Assembly (NCBI GenBank): GCA_027886175.1
Contig: JAJNNQ010000018.1
Location: 17,217,001 to 17,281,000 of the forward strand
DNA length: 64,000 bases
Direction: 5' to 3'
From: Phylloscopus collybita
Lineage: Eukaryota > Chordata > Aves > Passeriformes > Phylloscopidae
Part shown: in pieces, positions 49,906 to 63,054 of the stretch
How the letters are laid out: each line of letters begins with the position of its first letter
How positions within the stretch are numbered: the stretch's first letter is position 1
Position numbers and translations under genes: made by a program
The notes under the pieces: generated by a model
What the model was told of the DNA's origin: nothing
The model's input: the letters and a program-made list of their open reading frames with translations, nothing else
Database searches by the model: none

Positions 49906-52900
49906 TTTTCTGCCTCTGCATGTTTATTGATTGCCCTTGTGCTATGTGGGTTCTTGGGTTTTTGAAAGGTAGAGAATCAGTCCTGCCCTCATATGAATGT
50001 GTAGCTTTAAGTACATAGGTACCTTCCCCAGTACGAATGTATGTTTGTTTATATACTTCATAGATACATACATGTATACATTGTGTGCTTATTATGTTAG
50101 GAAAATTACTTTCTTTTAATCCAGTTTTCTTCCAAATAGAGAAGAATAGAACAGCTGAAATCAGCTTCTTACCCAATCTTTTTGTTCAGAAGTTGAAGCT
50201 GGTTTCTGCCTAGGTCCTTATGAATTATTCAGAGAAATTTCTTGTGCATCCCTGAGGGAAACATATGAGACAAAAGATCAGATAGGAAGGCAGCACAGGG
50301 AAAGATTTTGTTTCACCTTTTCAGCATTTCAGGATATTTGAGCCTGCTGACAAATGCCAAAAGGTTCCCTTTCCTGAAGAAGCAGGCAGTCAATCTAAAG
50401 CAGTGCAACTCAGTGAAAATGAAAGCTCATGTTTTGCTGGGTGTCTTTTTGTCCCTCCTCTGAATGCACCTTTGAATAAATAGTCTGTAAACACACAGTG
50501 CTCTTCAGAATGACTGAGAAATTAGCTGTCTAAGAGGCATGTGAGATGAAAACTACTGGGCTTCCAATCCAGGTTTCCTTTTTATAATATTTTCTGTTTG
50601 AGTCCTAGCTTGAAGGTGACTGTTCACTTCATTGGATTGGACAGTCCTTTTTAAGGATTCTTGTAATTTAAAATTTTGTTTCTAAGAGTTTTTCTACTGT
50701 TCCTAGCTTTTCTGTGCTAGGATATTTTTTGAGTAGATTCTGAGAGATTTATGTTGGTTAAATACAAATACTCAAGACATGCTATAAAAATACTTGTCTG
50801 TGTAATTCCATGTAGGAGAAAATACAACATTCTGTATCCTTCTTGACCTTTTGACGATTGTGAGAAGTATTTTAATGAGGAAACCTGCAGTTTACTCTTG
50901 CTTGTGTGTAGAAATGAATATCTGTACATCCCAACACTTTGTTTGTGTATATTTATCTATTTATTATGAAGAGATTTGATCTCAGTCACAAGGGAGCTAT
51001 CACAACAGCAATGTGGAGGTACCAGCCTCTATGACAACAGCTGAAACATTAACTTCTAATATTTGTATTCACAATTTTAAGATGACAGTTGGTTTATGAA
51101 TGAAAGTTCTGTGCAAAACCACCTTATTTTCTGTGATAGTTTTGATATTTTAAAAATATTTGGTATGGCTTTTAGCGATGCTTAGAAAGTAATATCAAAT
51201 GCAACTGTTTTCACATAAAAGTTGCCTTAGACCCTGATTCATTTAGTAAGTTTTGGTGAATTTCCTTTTGAGAGGCAAATACTGTATAGATTATAGTATA
51301 TATTATAATAGCTTCATGTATAAAATGCAACAAAAAGCAAGTAAGATTTAAGGATGGTATGAGTTCTAGCACGTAGCATCTGTTTCCAGGCCTGTTTCTT
51401 CAAGTGAAATTACTTGAAATAGTTGAACGTGAAATCAGTTTGGAAGGACTTCTGTTTATTTTTATTAAAATTTTACAATGAGTGACATCTGACACTCAAT
51501 AACATTTCCTGATGCTAATGGTTTGGAAATCTGAATCTTTGATTTGAGAGAGACTTTGTAGCTGTCCAGAGGTAAAAAAAAGCTAAATAAAATATTTGTT
51601 TCAATTTGTATTAAGAACAATAGCATATTGGGAATAGGAGTTTTTTCCTTTTATAATCCATCCTTTTAATGATGTTATATCACTCTGGTAAGAAGGATAA
51701 AAAATTAAACTTGGAAAAATTTACTATTTTTCATACAACTTTTCATACAATATTTTCACCATAAGTTTCTCTAAGTACTTATTCCTGAATATGATCTACT
51801 GTTTCTACACAGAAACAACCTTGTTAATTTAAATTACTGGAGAAATGTGTGAGTAAAGACCAGAAAAGTTAGTTTTGTGGCTTCAGAAGTATTGAACTTC
51901 TTTCTGTGAGTTACAGCATGTGCTATGCTTTGGAGTTTCTGCAAAAAGACTCTTGCATTTGTCTCTCATGCAGACTCCACATTCTATTAGTGTGACCATG
52001 AAGACTCTGAAGAAGTCTCGTGTATTATCTTAACAAATTACTTTTAATTGGCTGGCATCGTCATTTTTGCAAAATTACAATTTTTTAAAAGAAATGTTTT
52101 CTTACTCATTTTGCTGCTCTCTCTAAGGTCTTCACATATTTACTCCTGTTTCAAGAGATTTACTAAAATGAAAACCAGGAGGTTGCAATGATGGTGTAAA
52201 AATTGGAGCAGTAAGAGTGAAAGAGATGTTTGCCAACAAAATGATCATCATAAATGGGAGGGTTTGATGGGGAAGGTTTTTACCTTACTAATGAAGTGCC
52301 TCAAACAATGTAACACCAAATGTTGGGGACTTGACCCATGAGTAAATGAAAAATGTTTTAGTGAATGAAAAATGCATTCTACTCAACTAAACTTGGGAAG
52401 TGGAACTACTGGGGTCATACTGTTTTATTACCTAAGATGGGAGCTATTCCAACAGAGCTGGCTGCAGGGGCAGCGTGTTTGCCTTCCTATTCACTGCTGT
52501 TTCTGCCCCTTTTTAGATGTTGGGGGGCTTATTAATTAAATCAGCTGAACAACAAAACTAGTTTTTTCAAAGAGAAATGCTGTTTAAATTCTCTGCAGTT
52601 CCTCGTGGAACTAAATTATTTATTCCTTGTACAGTTAATGTTTTAATCCATACATTCATTCACTTTATTTTGTTGAGCAATGTTCATTTTAAGCTCTGCC
52701 TTGTTTTTACGATTTTTTTTTACTGTTTGTACTGTTTTTTGCTGTTTTTCACTAACTGAAATTTTCTCCAAGCCAGAGGTTATACCAGCTTGCTGTTTGG
52801 CTAGTTCTGAGTGTTCACAAGATGTCAAGAGGAAAGCAATAACATGTCAGTATTAATTAGGTGTACTTTACAGAATCTAGCAGCAATTCTTTTTAACAAA

Positions 52901-55569
52901 TGCAGTGTCCGTTCTTCTTTTTAAGGTTTATATAGTGCAGTCAGAAAAAACAATATGAAGTTGTGTTCTAAAGGCTTGAAATGCTTTGCTTTGTTTTCTG
53001 TATTTCAAATAATTTTTTCTCACATCTAATGACATTTAAAATTTTCTATAATTGCTTAATTTTAAAAAGATGATTTACACTTCAGTGTCATATACCTATG
53101 GTTATCACCTGCCTGATTTTGGCTGGATTAGATTTCTTTATACAACTTTCTCCATTCTCCCTACCCTTTATCACTGCCTCCAGATTTCTACATTACTGCT
53201 GCCTTCCTGCTTTTGTCATTGTTTTCCTCCCCTGTGAAAAAAAGAATAAACATTATTTTATCTTCTGCAGTCAGAGTGCTGTTGTGGAAAGTAGCCCTTA
53301 TTGCTGACGTCTGAAAAGTCCTGAAACAGGCCATCATTCAGTAATGCCTGAAATGGCAATGAATATTTTAATCCATTCTCCAGGAAACAAATCTGTTTAT
53401 TCTCTCTCAGGCTGAAAATTTCATACTTAAATGTAGCTTTGAGATGAAATAGGTATCCAGCATTTTTATGCTGTTATAATCTCAGAAGACTGTAGTATTT
53501 CTGAATATCAAGTGATTCATCATAGCACTTGCCAGTTCATGCTATTAGTAACTTAGGTTCTAAGAGCAGAAAACTAAAACAGAAAGGGAGAAATTACTTA
53601 AACAATTTACTTATGTAGAAATTAGTTTTCAAAAAGCAATGTCTTAGGAAGTTACATTCCCTACTTCACACTGTTAGATACCTGTTAGTTTCCTATAATT
53701 ATGCATAGCTAAACCGGATCTCTTAAGGCTTAGATTAACTATGTGTGCTTTATCTCTCAGTTATAAATATACTGTTATTTATTTTTTACTGTACTATACT
53801 GACTTCTTGTATTTTTTTCAACCCAAGGACACTGCCAGAAAGAAGTCTGGCAGTATGTATGGGTAGTATGTGCTTATGAGCCTGTCAAAGATGTTAACTG
53901 AAAGAAGGGAAAACAAAGACTTTAAAACATGAATTCAGACCCTGTTTAAAAGGATCATGGGAGTTAAGGAAGAGAAACTCTTAACACAGTCACCCAACTA
54001 ACTTTTTTCTTTCAGTAATTCAGTTTTCTCATCTGGAGAATATTCAGTAATTCATTTGATTTTCATCCTCAGGCCCCTGCACAGTAAAATTTTTGGTTTA
54101 GGCTGCATAGGTTTGTCCTAAGCACATCGTCCTGGTTCTCATGGGTGGTTTGGTTGTAACTGATTACCACAGAGCTAAATGCTGATGCCAAATCTTAGTG
54201 CTCACTTGACTCACTCTCTAAGTGCATCCTTATGCACAAGGGTGGTTGAAGAAGAAAGGAGAAATAAAGGTCATTGGTTTTGTTAGATTTGCTAGTAAAA
54301 TTTTGTGGGTTTGCCCTTCAGAAACTTCAAGATCATTTTACAAAAACTAGAGAAAGCAAAATATGTGTTAGGCTGAAAACTCACTGCTCCTTACAGTAGG
54401 CATTTTACTGTGATTTGACCACATCTAAACATCTAAATATTTCAAGTGATTGCATTCTGTACCCTGAAAAAGCAATGGCCATTGTGCTTGCATTTTAACC
54501 TGGAAACCATTAAGTTCAAGTGACTCAAGGACCATTTCGATACATTTCAAATACTTCATCTGCTGTGAGGCACTCCCAGGCTATATTCTTTTCTGTCATG
54601 AAAATATTATTTCCCCTTTTAGCCTTACAAGAGAAAACCATTAGTGCTTTGTGCAGTAAAAAATTGCATAAAATCAACTTGCATGTTCATTAGTTCTTGA
54701 AGTATAATACAGTGGAAATGAAGGTGAAAAATTTGGGAGGCTTTTTTTCCCCATGTTTGTTTCAAAGTTATCATATGTTATTTTTAATGTTGTTGAGATC
54801 AAATACAGCAGTTAACCACTTCAAACTGACTTGGAGAAAGATTAGTAGAATTTCTTAATTCCTAAATGCTTTATCTGAATTTTACAGTACTCTTTTAAAG
54901 CTGATCTATATATGTTCAGTATTTGACAACAAAACTGCTACAAATTTTAGTTTAAACTAGAACCTAGTTGCCATTTTGGAAACAGAAAGTGACTGTAGGA
55001 ATTTGCAGCACTAATTTTGTTTATAGCTTGAAGCAGTGAGCTCCCATTTACTCAGGCAAGTCTGCACTGATTCCCTGAGAACTGTTGTTCTGTAAGTGGA
55101 ATCATGGGGCTGATGGTATTACAGGTCCTGCTTCATAACAGACTTTCTTTTCACATTAGTCCGTATTTACTCCAAATGGCTTAAAGCAGCTGTGACAGGA
55201 GCAGATCTTTCAACAAGAAAATACCTCCATTCTTGGATGCTTTAAACCCTGTGAGAGCGAGCTCTCCAAGGTCTCTTCAACTCATTGGTGCTGTCCTCAG
55301 CTGTCAGCCTTTACAAGAGGAATTCTGCATTCTATCTTAAATGGCTGTTTGGTTTAGACAACCAGAGTAGCTGAAGATGCAAAAGGCAATCTGATTTTGT
55401 GCAGCACGTACACTGGCTGCATCAAATGGAACTGGACTCATATGGAGACACTAAGCTGTTGAGCTGTACTATTTATTGAGAATCCAGTAGCAATGGTTAA
55501 GGCAGCTTTCTGAATACGGAGAGAAACTCTTTCAAATAGAAATCCCAGGGAAGTTAATTTAAAAGTAGA

Positions 55570-55740
55570 CAAAGAAGAAAACAAGAACAACAACAACAAA
55601 ACACTAAAAAGACCAACCAGACAAACAAAAAACCCCCAAACACTTAAAGCCTAAGAAAGGTGGGGTGAGTTGTTTTTGTTTTTTTTTTTTAATTTTGAGG
55701 GGTGTTTGTTTGACGTTTTTTTATTTTCTTTGATTGTTGA
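55570..55740. repeat. A/C-rich followed by G/T-rich low-complexity DNA
   Basis: aacaacaacaacaaaacact and acaaaaaacccccaaacac on one side, then gtttttgttttttttttttaa and ggggtgtttgtttgacg. The two halves are loosely complementary and could fold back imperfectly. Confidence 0.6.
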
Positions 55741-57627
55741 GGTTTTTTAGCATAAGGATTTTTGCCCACAATCTCAGCTTTAAATTTATTTTTTCATGCT
55801 ATCTGTGTGATAGATTTTTCCACAGTTTATCTATTCAGGCACAGCTTGCCAGAAACCATTTTATCACTTCTGTTTGTTCCCATTTTAAAAAGTGGAAAAT
55901 TAATTAGTGGCAGATGCTGGCAGAAGGAAGGGATGCTTTGGCTAGAGTTACTGCTCTTTATTTGGCAGGTCACGAATCATTCCACTGTTTTTATTGTATT
56001 GTGTGGAACTGATAAAATTACAGCCATCAGATAATTCATGACAGTTTGCTGTTGAAGCAGGTTTGTCTGCAACATGCACTCTTACTCCAAAGTTCCTCCT
56101 CTTTGCTTGGAAGATTTTAAGACTTTGTTTTCAGGTTTTGAAATGCAAGTAGTGTTCGTCTCAAGCTTTGATTCTTGTAGGATAAAGTCTTCAAATTGCG
56201 TTCTGTTATGAAAACTGAGCTATTATTAATTCACTTCATATACAGCAACTATGGATCAAATATTATAATTTGGGAAGTAACAACCAAGTGTAATTTCAAA
56301 TTCAAGGAACAAAATCCAAGGATCACAATGGCCCAGTCTGAAACAGGGCTTTGGTTTTCTCATATCGATCAAAGCATCTGAGGTGGGATTCCCTGCCCTG
56401 CACTGTTTCAAGTAATTGACAGGAACAGGAGCATGATGAGATAGCATTTGTGTAATGGTAACATTTAGTAGCAATAATGGTAAAATTAAAAATATTTTAG
56501 ATGCACATGTAAGATGCATCCACTTTCCAAGAGCTTGTGGGGGTCTCACAGCCTTGGAGATACTCAAATTCTGACAGCCCTTGACAAACCACTGTAGATA
56601 AATCCAAGTTTGGCTGTAGAGAATCTTTACTTCCCTTCCTACTTTTGTCATCCTGCAATTCTTGGAATGCAAGCAAGGCAAGCTTTGTAGACATAATGAT
56701 TTCTGCTGGGAAACATGATGGGAACACTTGTCTGTGGATGATGTCTTGTTACATTTTCCTATTATGCAAGACTTAATTTATTTTTACCAGTGGTAAAAAT
56801 CTATAAGCACAGATTTTGTTCTTTCTTCTCCTGTTTCCATGGTATATTACCCACAGCAATCATGGAAGGAAGGTGCAAATGATTAATACCTTTCTCAACT
56901 GTTGTCACTCATCTTAACTGTGTGCATATGAAATATACATGTGTATGTATCTACACATATATTCTGGCCTACAAAATGCCTTAATATTTTGGATATTATC
57001 TTACTGTCTTTGCATACAGAAGTGTCAGTAGCAAAACTGCAACTGAAAAGCCTCAGTTGGGATCTCCAGCAATTAGGTTTTTGGGCTTCTGTCTCTCTCG
57101 ATGGTTTTCTTAAAGGTTCAAGTATACCTTAATGATTTAAAGAAAACAAAACATTTATGACTCTTTACCATTGTTTACATGGGAAGTATCTCTTTCATAG
57201 TACTAAGTAGAGATGATGAAGAGCCAGCAAGATTGTAAAAGCATCTGATCACACCATAATGAAAAATTACCTTTTTCAGGCTTTTTTTTGGTAGGTTTTA
57301 GAAAGGGTAATTCCTATTAAAAGTCTTTGTAGAGTCTTTCCATCCTCTTATGCCTTTTACCCTCTAAAGGGCTGACTACACTAAAGTCATTGACAGATGG
57401 GTTTTGTTGACATCCCTTTTCCTATGTGCCTTTTTTCTGGGTAACTGGCTGCCTAAAATAGAACATAAAACATACAGATTTATACTAATGAAAAATATTA
57501 ACAAGGATGACTAATTTAAAAGAAGGAAAATGTCGGTAGTCTTAGAGGTCTTAGTAATTCAGGAAATGGCCAGGAGGCCTTGTGTCAATAAAGTGCTAAT
57601 AGTTGTTCTTGGTATTCAAATTCTCCT

Positions 57628-57631
<4 letters not shown>

Positions 57632-57661
<30 letters not shown>
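57632..57661. repeat. Poly(A) tract, 30 bases
   Basis: Uninterrupted A run followed by A/G-rich sequence. An AATAAA hexamer lies 40 bases upstream (57587-57592), as in a retroposed mRNA, but the upstream sequence was not recognised. Confidence 0.9.
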
Positions 57662-57665
<4 letters not shown>

Positions 57666-58267
57666 AAAAAGGAAAAGAGAGAAGGCATGGAAAAAATTGA
57701 AAATGTGTGCTCTTCCCTGCTATGCACTGTAGTCTCTTACATCGCTTTTCATGGATACTTGCTGGTGCTTTTTCACATGGATCTCAAAAGTTCTATTTTT
57801 ATTTGGCTCTGTGTAATTGCCTTTCAGTATGAGAATTGCTTTGCAAAACACTTTTTAAATTAGGTCATTCTGCTGAAGTATGCACTGAGCTAATTATGAT
57901 TATTTTGCTTCCCTGGGCATTTTTGTGCTCGTTGAATTTATTAAAGTATTTCTTTATAGCTGGGGCCGAGAACTTACACAGCAATAAAGCTACGTAGCAC
58001 CTGGTATGCTTTGCTTGTAGGTAACATCTGGCATCTAATACCTTATAATTGAATTTCATATAATTAATAAAAAAATATTTTAAGGATTGGGAGGGTAATT
58101 ATAAAGAATATGAAAAAGGCTTTGAGAGAGTAGCCATCCTCAACTTTAAAGAACAAGAGAGATTTTATTTTCCTTCTCCTGAGAAAGGTTCTGTTGTAGA
58201 ATTCTGTTGTAGGTGAGAACTCTTTAACTACAGAACATTTGAAGCCTGCAATCATCTGTTTCTATCT

Positions 58268-58386
58268 GGTTTGTGGGGTTTTTTTGTTGTTTTTTGGGGG
58301 TTTTTTTTGTTTTTATTTTTTTGGGGGTTTTTTTGTGGTTTTATTTTGTGGGGTTTTTTTGTTGCTGTTTTTGTTTTTGTTTTTGT
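58268..58386. repeat. G/T-rich low-complexity tract
   Basis: About 120 bases with almost no C and few A on the + strand; four runs of 4-5 G separated by T runs. Spacers of about 18-23 bases are long for a standard G-quadruplex. Confidence 0.85.
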
Positions 58387-60813
58387 GCTGCCTAACTTTG
58401 CAAATTGGTGAAATATAACTAAGTGCTACCATCAACAGCAATCTGAATGAGATAAACCTTTCCATGTGGCTTAGTTGAGGTGGTGAGTAAATGTGTGTGA
58501 GAAACTTGCAGCACCATTGCCAGGTGTCTGAGCCCTGACTCTTTCTCAATCTGTCTTAAAATAACATATTATTGTGAAATGGTGCAGAACTTATCAGTGC
58601 ATGTATTTTGCTGTAAGTCTCGTGTAGTTTTCAGGTGCATTTCTATGCATTGGTTAAATGATCTTTTGCTTTTTTGCTTTATATTTGTCACAGGGGAGCT
58701 TTACTTGCTTTGGCAGAAGCTATTTCCTGAAAAAACAGACTGCTCTTGAGAGGACCAGAAGTTACCTAATCAATTATAATTCTTTTTTTCTGACTAGGAA
58801 CCATAAACAACTTTTTCTTGAAAACTGTGCTTTATCTTATCCTTATCAAGTAGAAAGTAGCCTACCTTAATGCAAAACTAGAGATCTGGAAGCAACTGTC
58901 CCCAGGAAATAATTTTAATGCTTGCTTTTGCAAGGTTATGTCAAGCAGCTGTATTCCCCAGATAAGTTGTCTACTCTGGTTCAGAGTTTTTTCTGCAAAT
59001 CCCCAGTCTGGAGCAGTCTTCTTATGTCTCTCTCTCCCTCTTCAGCTCATCTCATTTTAAATTTTATTTGAAGACCTCTTTTCCATTTGCTGAAGCATAG
59101 CTTCTCTGCTAGCCAGTTTTGTACTTAGCAGTAATTCCCCTGCTTGTGAGTCTACTGTTTAGAGATGAGTTGCACCTTGCACTAGAAAGAATTCAACCAT
59201 ACTATGTGTGAATAGCATCATGCATTTTCTCTGATAATAGATTTCTTTAAAAATTGACTGTATTTTCTGGTAGCAAACTTATGTTAGATGGAGCTGGAGA
59301 ATTGGCCTTTAAGGTTAATGAAGGGCTATTTTTTATGTCAAGTTATTTTTTTTTAATCTAGATGAACAAATCACAGAGATAGCATTTATTTCAGTGATCT
59401 TTAATTTGTGGGAAAATCTGAAGTGGGTTTTGTGCATCTCTGAAAGCTATTTATTTTGAAGGTGTGATCGTTATTTTTCCATTATTATTCCTTTTAGAGT
59501 ATATTCTCTTCATCAAGTAGCAACAAATAGCATGAAGAAAAGTATATGGTGATACTATTCAGAAAGCTGCCATCTCTTGATTTCTCAGTAGGAGAGGGGA
59601 GACATGCTCTCTGGCCACTTTGTGTACTTCATGTCACTGGAAAAGGCCAGTGTCTTCTCTGAATAAAACTGACTGCATATTTAGAGTTGTTAATGCTTTT
59701 AATGCTACTTCTGTCATGGTAAACAACCATGCTGAGATGGGTGGAAAAATATGTCATGAGTGATAAACTTGAAAACAGAAAGCTGGTTTGGTCTCTCATC
59801 ACTTTTTCAGTCAGCAGTACAGAGTTGATCTGCAGTTTTTAAATTTTGATACTAATACGTGTGGATTTCATAGAGAGCCAAGAGGTAAGAGCTCTTTAGT
59901 TTCACCAGTTAATCATGACTCTAGTCTGTATGTTTTGTTAAAACACTAGCTCTGCAAAAAACTCTTGGCATTTGAAAAAAAGATACCTTTAGTTATCATT
60001 ACATTCTTAGGTGTGAATATTTAAGCATTTGAGGAAATTTAGAAGAATAAAAAACAACTGGCTAAGCTGAGCATGTGCAAGTGTTATGGCAACTAAGAGT
60101 TGGTATGTCAGAGAATAGGGCAATAACTAATCTTTTTTACTATCTTTCTAAATGAAAAATTTAGATATTTTAAAAAGGTTATAATATTTTTTTCATAATA
60201 ATTTTGAGTTCTCAACATGTTAAGTTTCAAATATGTTTGGCCCTGAAGCATGTATTCCCAGCAAGAAATAGAGAAACTGAAACATAGGTGCTGTGACATA
60301 CCTGGCTTTAAATACAGTACAAGCCTCCTGATTTCTCATTCTGAGCATCACATTCATGGGACTCACATCTAATTCCTGTGATTTTTCTTTCCAGTGCCTT
60401 TGCACTGTGAAGAAAATAATTTTCCCTGTAGGCATCTCCAATGTCAATCTTGTTAGGGCAGCAGTATCAGTATTCCCACTGCCTGCTGAAAAGAGCCTGT
60501 GGAGTGTCTTTTGTGGGTTTTGACTTGCAAATGATAGGCAGACTTTAGGAGGACTTCTCCTTATGATATTTAAATTTAGTACTGTCACTGATGGACCTCC
60601 TATTAAAATGCAGATTATTAAAACAGCTCTATCATTTATCAGTAAAAATTATATATTTGATAGTTCTTGCCTGTGCATGCAGTTTAAGTGAAGGGATCTG
60701 TGGCAGCTCCTTGATAGCCACTCAGCTCAGCCATGTAAAATGAGGTCCTTGTGTCATTCACTTTCAATACTCATAAATAATATATCATTTCACTTACTTA
60801 CTCTTTCTTGCAG

Positions 60814-60962
60814 TTCCCTTCCTTTATGGAAGATTTGTCAGTGTTGCCTTGGATTTGCTCAATGAATATATTATTTCCCAAGTCATTGCAGCTGAGATGC
60901 TTGGTGAAGGAGATGTCTGTTTGGATAGCAGACTGGTTCAGAAGTACCTGAGGCATCAGTAA
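60814..60962 (+). CDS. Exon-like block with stop codon, gene unknown
   Basis: Starts after a textbook acceptor (ttacttactctttcttgcag). With the first two bases completing a codon, it reads 48 codons beginning PFLYGRFVSVALDLLNEYII, then SQVIAAEMLGEGD, ending LVQKYLRHQ and a TAA at 60960-60962. The composition looks like an amphipathic helical protein, not translated intron. I do not recognise the protein. Exon l of TTC7B ends in phase 0, so direct splicing would read a different frame (45 codons starting FPSFMEDL, stop). The protein-like frame needs an intermediate exon or a different gene. AATAAA follows at 61484. It may be chance or a relic. Confidence 0.35.
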
Positions 60963-61483
60963 AGTTGTTTCTGTGACTTCTTTTCACTCTGGTTTTGAAA
61001 GCTCACTTAAATTTTGCACTGTTTTTTAGTAACATACTTTTATAGGTGATAAAGGTATATTACTTCTATAAATCTTTGTTTCTTATCTTACATTTTTACT
61101 TGGTAGTAAGATAAATTCAAGAGAAGTTAACTTCAAACCAGAACTAAATATGAAGTATGTGGATACAGAAATCTGAAGGAAAAAGGATTGCTGCTTTTAT
61201 TATACAATGAGTGGCTAGTTTTTCTTAGGTATTCTGTTCAGGTCTATGCTTTGGTGCATCTTCCTAAAAATGAGAATCATACTTGGTTTTGAACAAAAAA
61301 TTATTAAGTCTTGTCCTTGGGGAAATTGAAGAAAGTTACAGTCCCTAACTTGAATTGGTGAGCATAAATGTAACTCTGGAATGTTTATTTATGTGTAACC
61401 AGGGTCAGTATTGGAGAACTAATGTCATAAATTTTCTTTCACTATTATGTTGTTTGTGTGCTTACGTAATTACCATTATATGC

Positions 61484-61489
61484 AATAAA
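61484..61489 (+). promoter_or_regulatory. Candidate poly(A) signal AATAAA
   Basis: Canonical hexamer 522 bases after the stop of the exon-like block at 60814-60962. Downstream sequence (cagttttgagtaag) is only mildly GT-rich. Such hexamers are frequent in AT-rich introns, so this matters only with the exon-like block. Confidence 0.3.
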
Positions 61490-63020
61490 TACAGTTTTGA
61501 GTAAGACTTCTCAGGCCAGCTTTTCCCTGAAGAGGGGTAATACCCCCTGGGGAAGATCAATTTGGTAAGAAATGGCAAATCATAACTCTGTGCTCCTGTT
61601 CTGTGGTTAGTGCAAGGTAAACAAAAGAGGGCTGCTTAATACCTTGAATTGTGTCACAATGCTTGTAAGTATATATTACTGTCCAGATGTTGAGGCTGAA
61701 TGTAGTTTCGTACTAAGATGCACTTATCAGAGCCTTTCTGCTAATCCCTCGTGTAATTTATACTTGTGTGGCTTTTTCACACTAATCTGAGATATCCTGT
61801 GTTATGGTTGATGCTGGTGTGATGCTTCAAGGAAGCTGGCTTTCAAGAAATACTCCTTAAATTAGATTTGAAGTTGATTTTAGAAGCACCTTTTCTTTCT
61901 TAAGAGCTGGTATAGAATTGAAAGAAGAAGAAATATTAGAAAAACACTGAGTTAAAATGGAGTGCTCATACACAAGAGCCACATATCTATACATAAAACA
62001 TTTGACCTGGAAGAAATCTTCAGTCTTTTAGTACTGCTCAGATGAACAAAGCAAAGCAATTCATTAGCAAAGCACTTACTTGGCAGAAATATGAAAACAT
62101 GAACATTGTTCACACTGTTAAAAGCTAAGCCCTGCAAGGAAAAACACTACCAAAAACCACTTGAGCAATAGAGCGTGTTTTAGTAGGCCCATCAGGATTC
62201 AGACATTTGATTCTTTCTATTTTTTTAATACTTTGATGAAAAACCCCAAAGTCTTTGAATGATTTCCTGTTATTCCAGGAACTAAACTTTGTAAAGTGAA
62301 TTTACAAATGCTTCTTTTATGGATGTATCTAAAATTAACATGTGAGTTCCATTTTTTTTTCTGGGTTCTAATAATTAGTCTTTAATCAGTGATGCCTGTG
62401 AAATGATTTTTTGCAATTCAGTGTGTTCAATCTTCTTCAGCCACTACTAATACACTATTTACATCTCACACATTGAACTTACTACTTAAGACCAACATCC
62501 TTAGGCAATCAGTCATAGGAAATCATTCTTTACTACCTTTGTTTCATCTGGACTGATGGAAAAAAAAAAGGCTTGTGCAAATATTGCAAAAAATAGAGGC
62601 AGGAGGAAGACTAGCAAGGTTTTTTTTCATTATTTCAGGTTTTTATTAGGTATCAGCAAACACACAAGGGTGAGCATTTGTAAATTCTCTGCTACAGTGA
62701 TGAAAGACACAGTCATTAGAAAACCAAACCAGGCTTCACTGTGGTCAGTGCTGCTAAAAGTTGACTTTTTAAAATTATTCCAGAATGTAACATAATGTAT
62801 TGTGTTACATTAGCTTAGTTAACCGTATTCCTGCATAGTATACTATGTTTAGATGAAATAGTGAATTGTGAGTGATTTAAAGACCTTATCTTTAAAGGGC
62901 TACAGAAATAACAAAAAAAAAATTCACATGGATTCAACATTTTCTGTACATATGCAGTGTGATAATGGTTTCAAAGCTCTAAATCTACATGCACAAAATT
63001 GATGTTAGTGGCACTTTGGA

Positions 63021-63054
63021 AGAATACTTGCCATCTAAGAATACTTGCCATCTA
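63021..63054. repeat. 17-bp perfect tandem duplication
   Basis: agaatacttgccatcta twice in direct succession. Confidence 0.95.

Noticed and set aside
56256..56681. 141-codon open frame on the - strand, the longest in the window
   Set aside because: No recognisable domain, no family resemblance, no splice or promoter context; composition looks like translated non-coding DNA.
60220..60588. 122-codon open frame on the - strand
   Set aside because: No recognisable motif and no supporting signals; probably chance.
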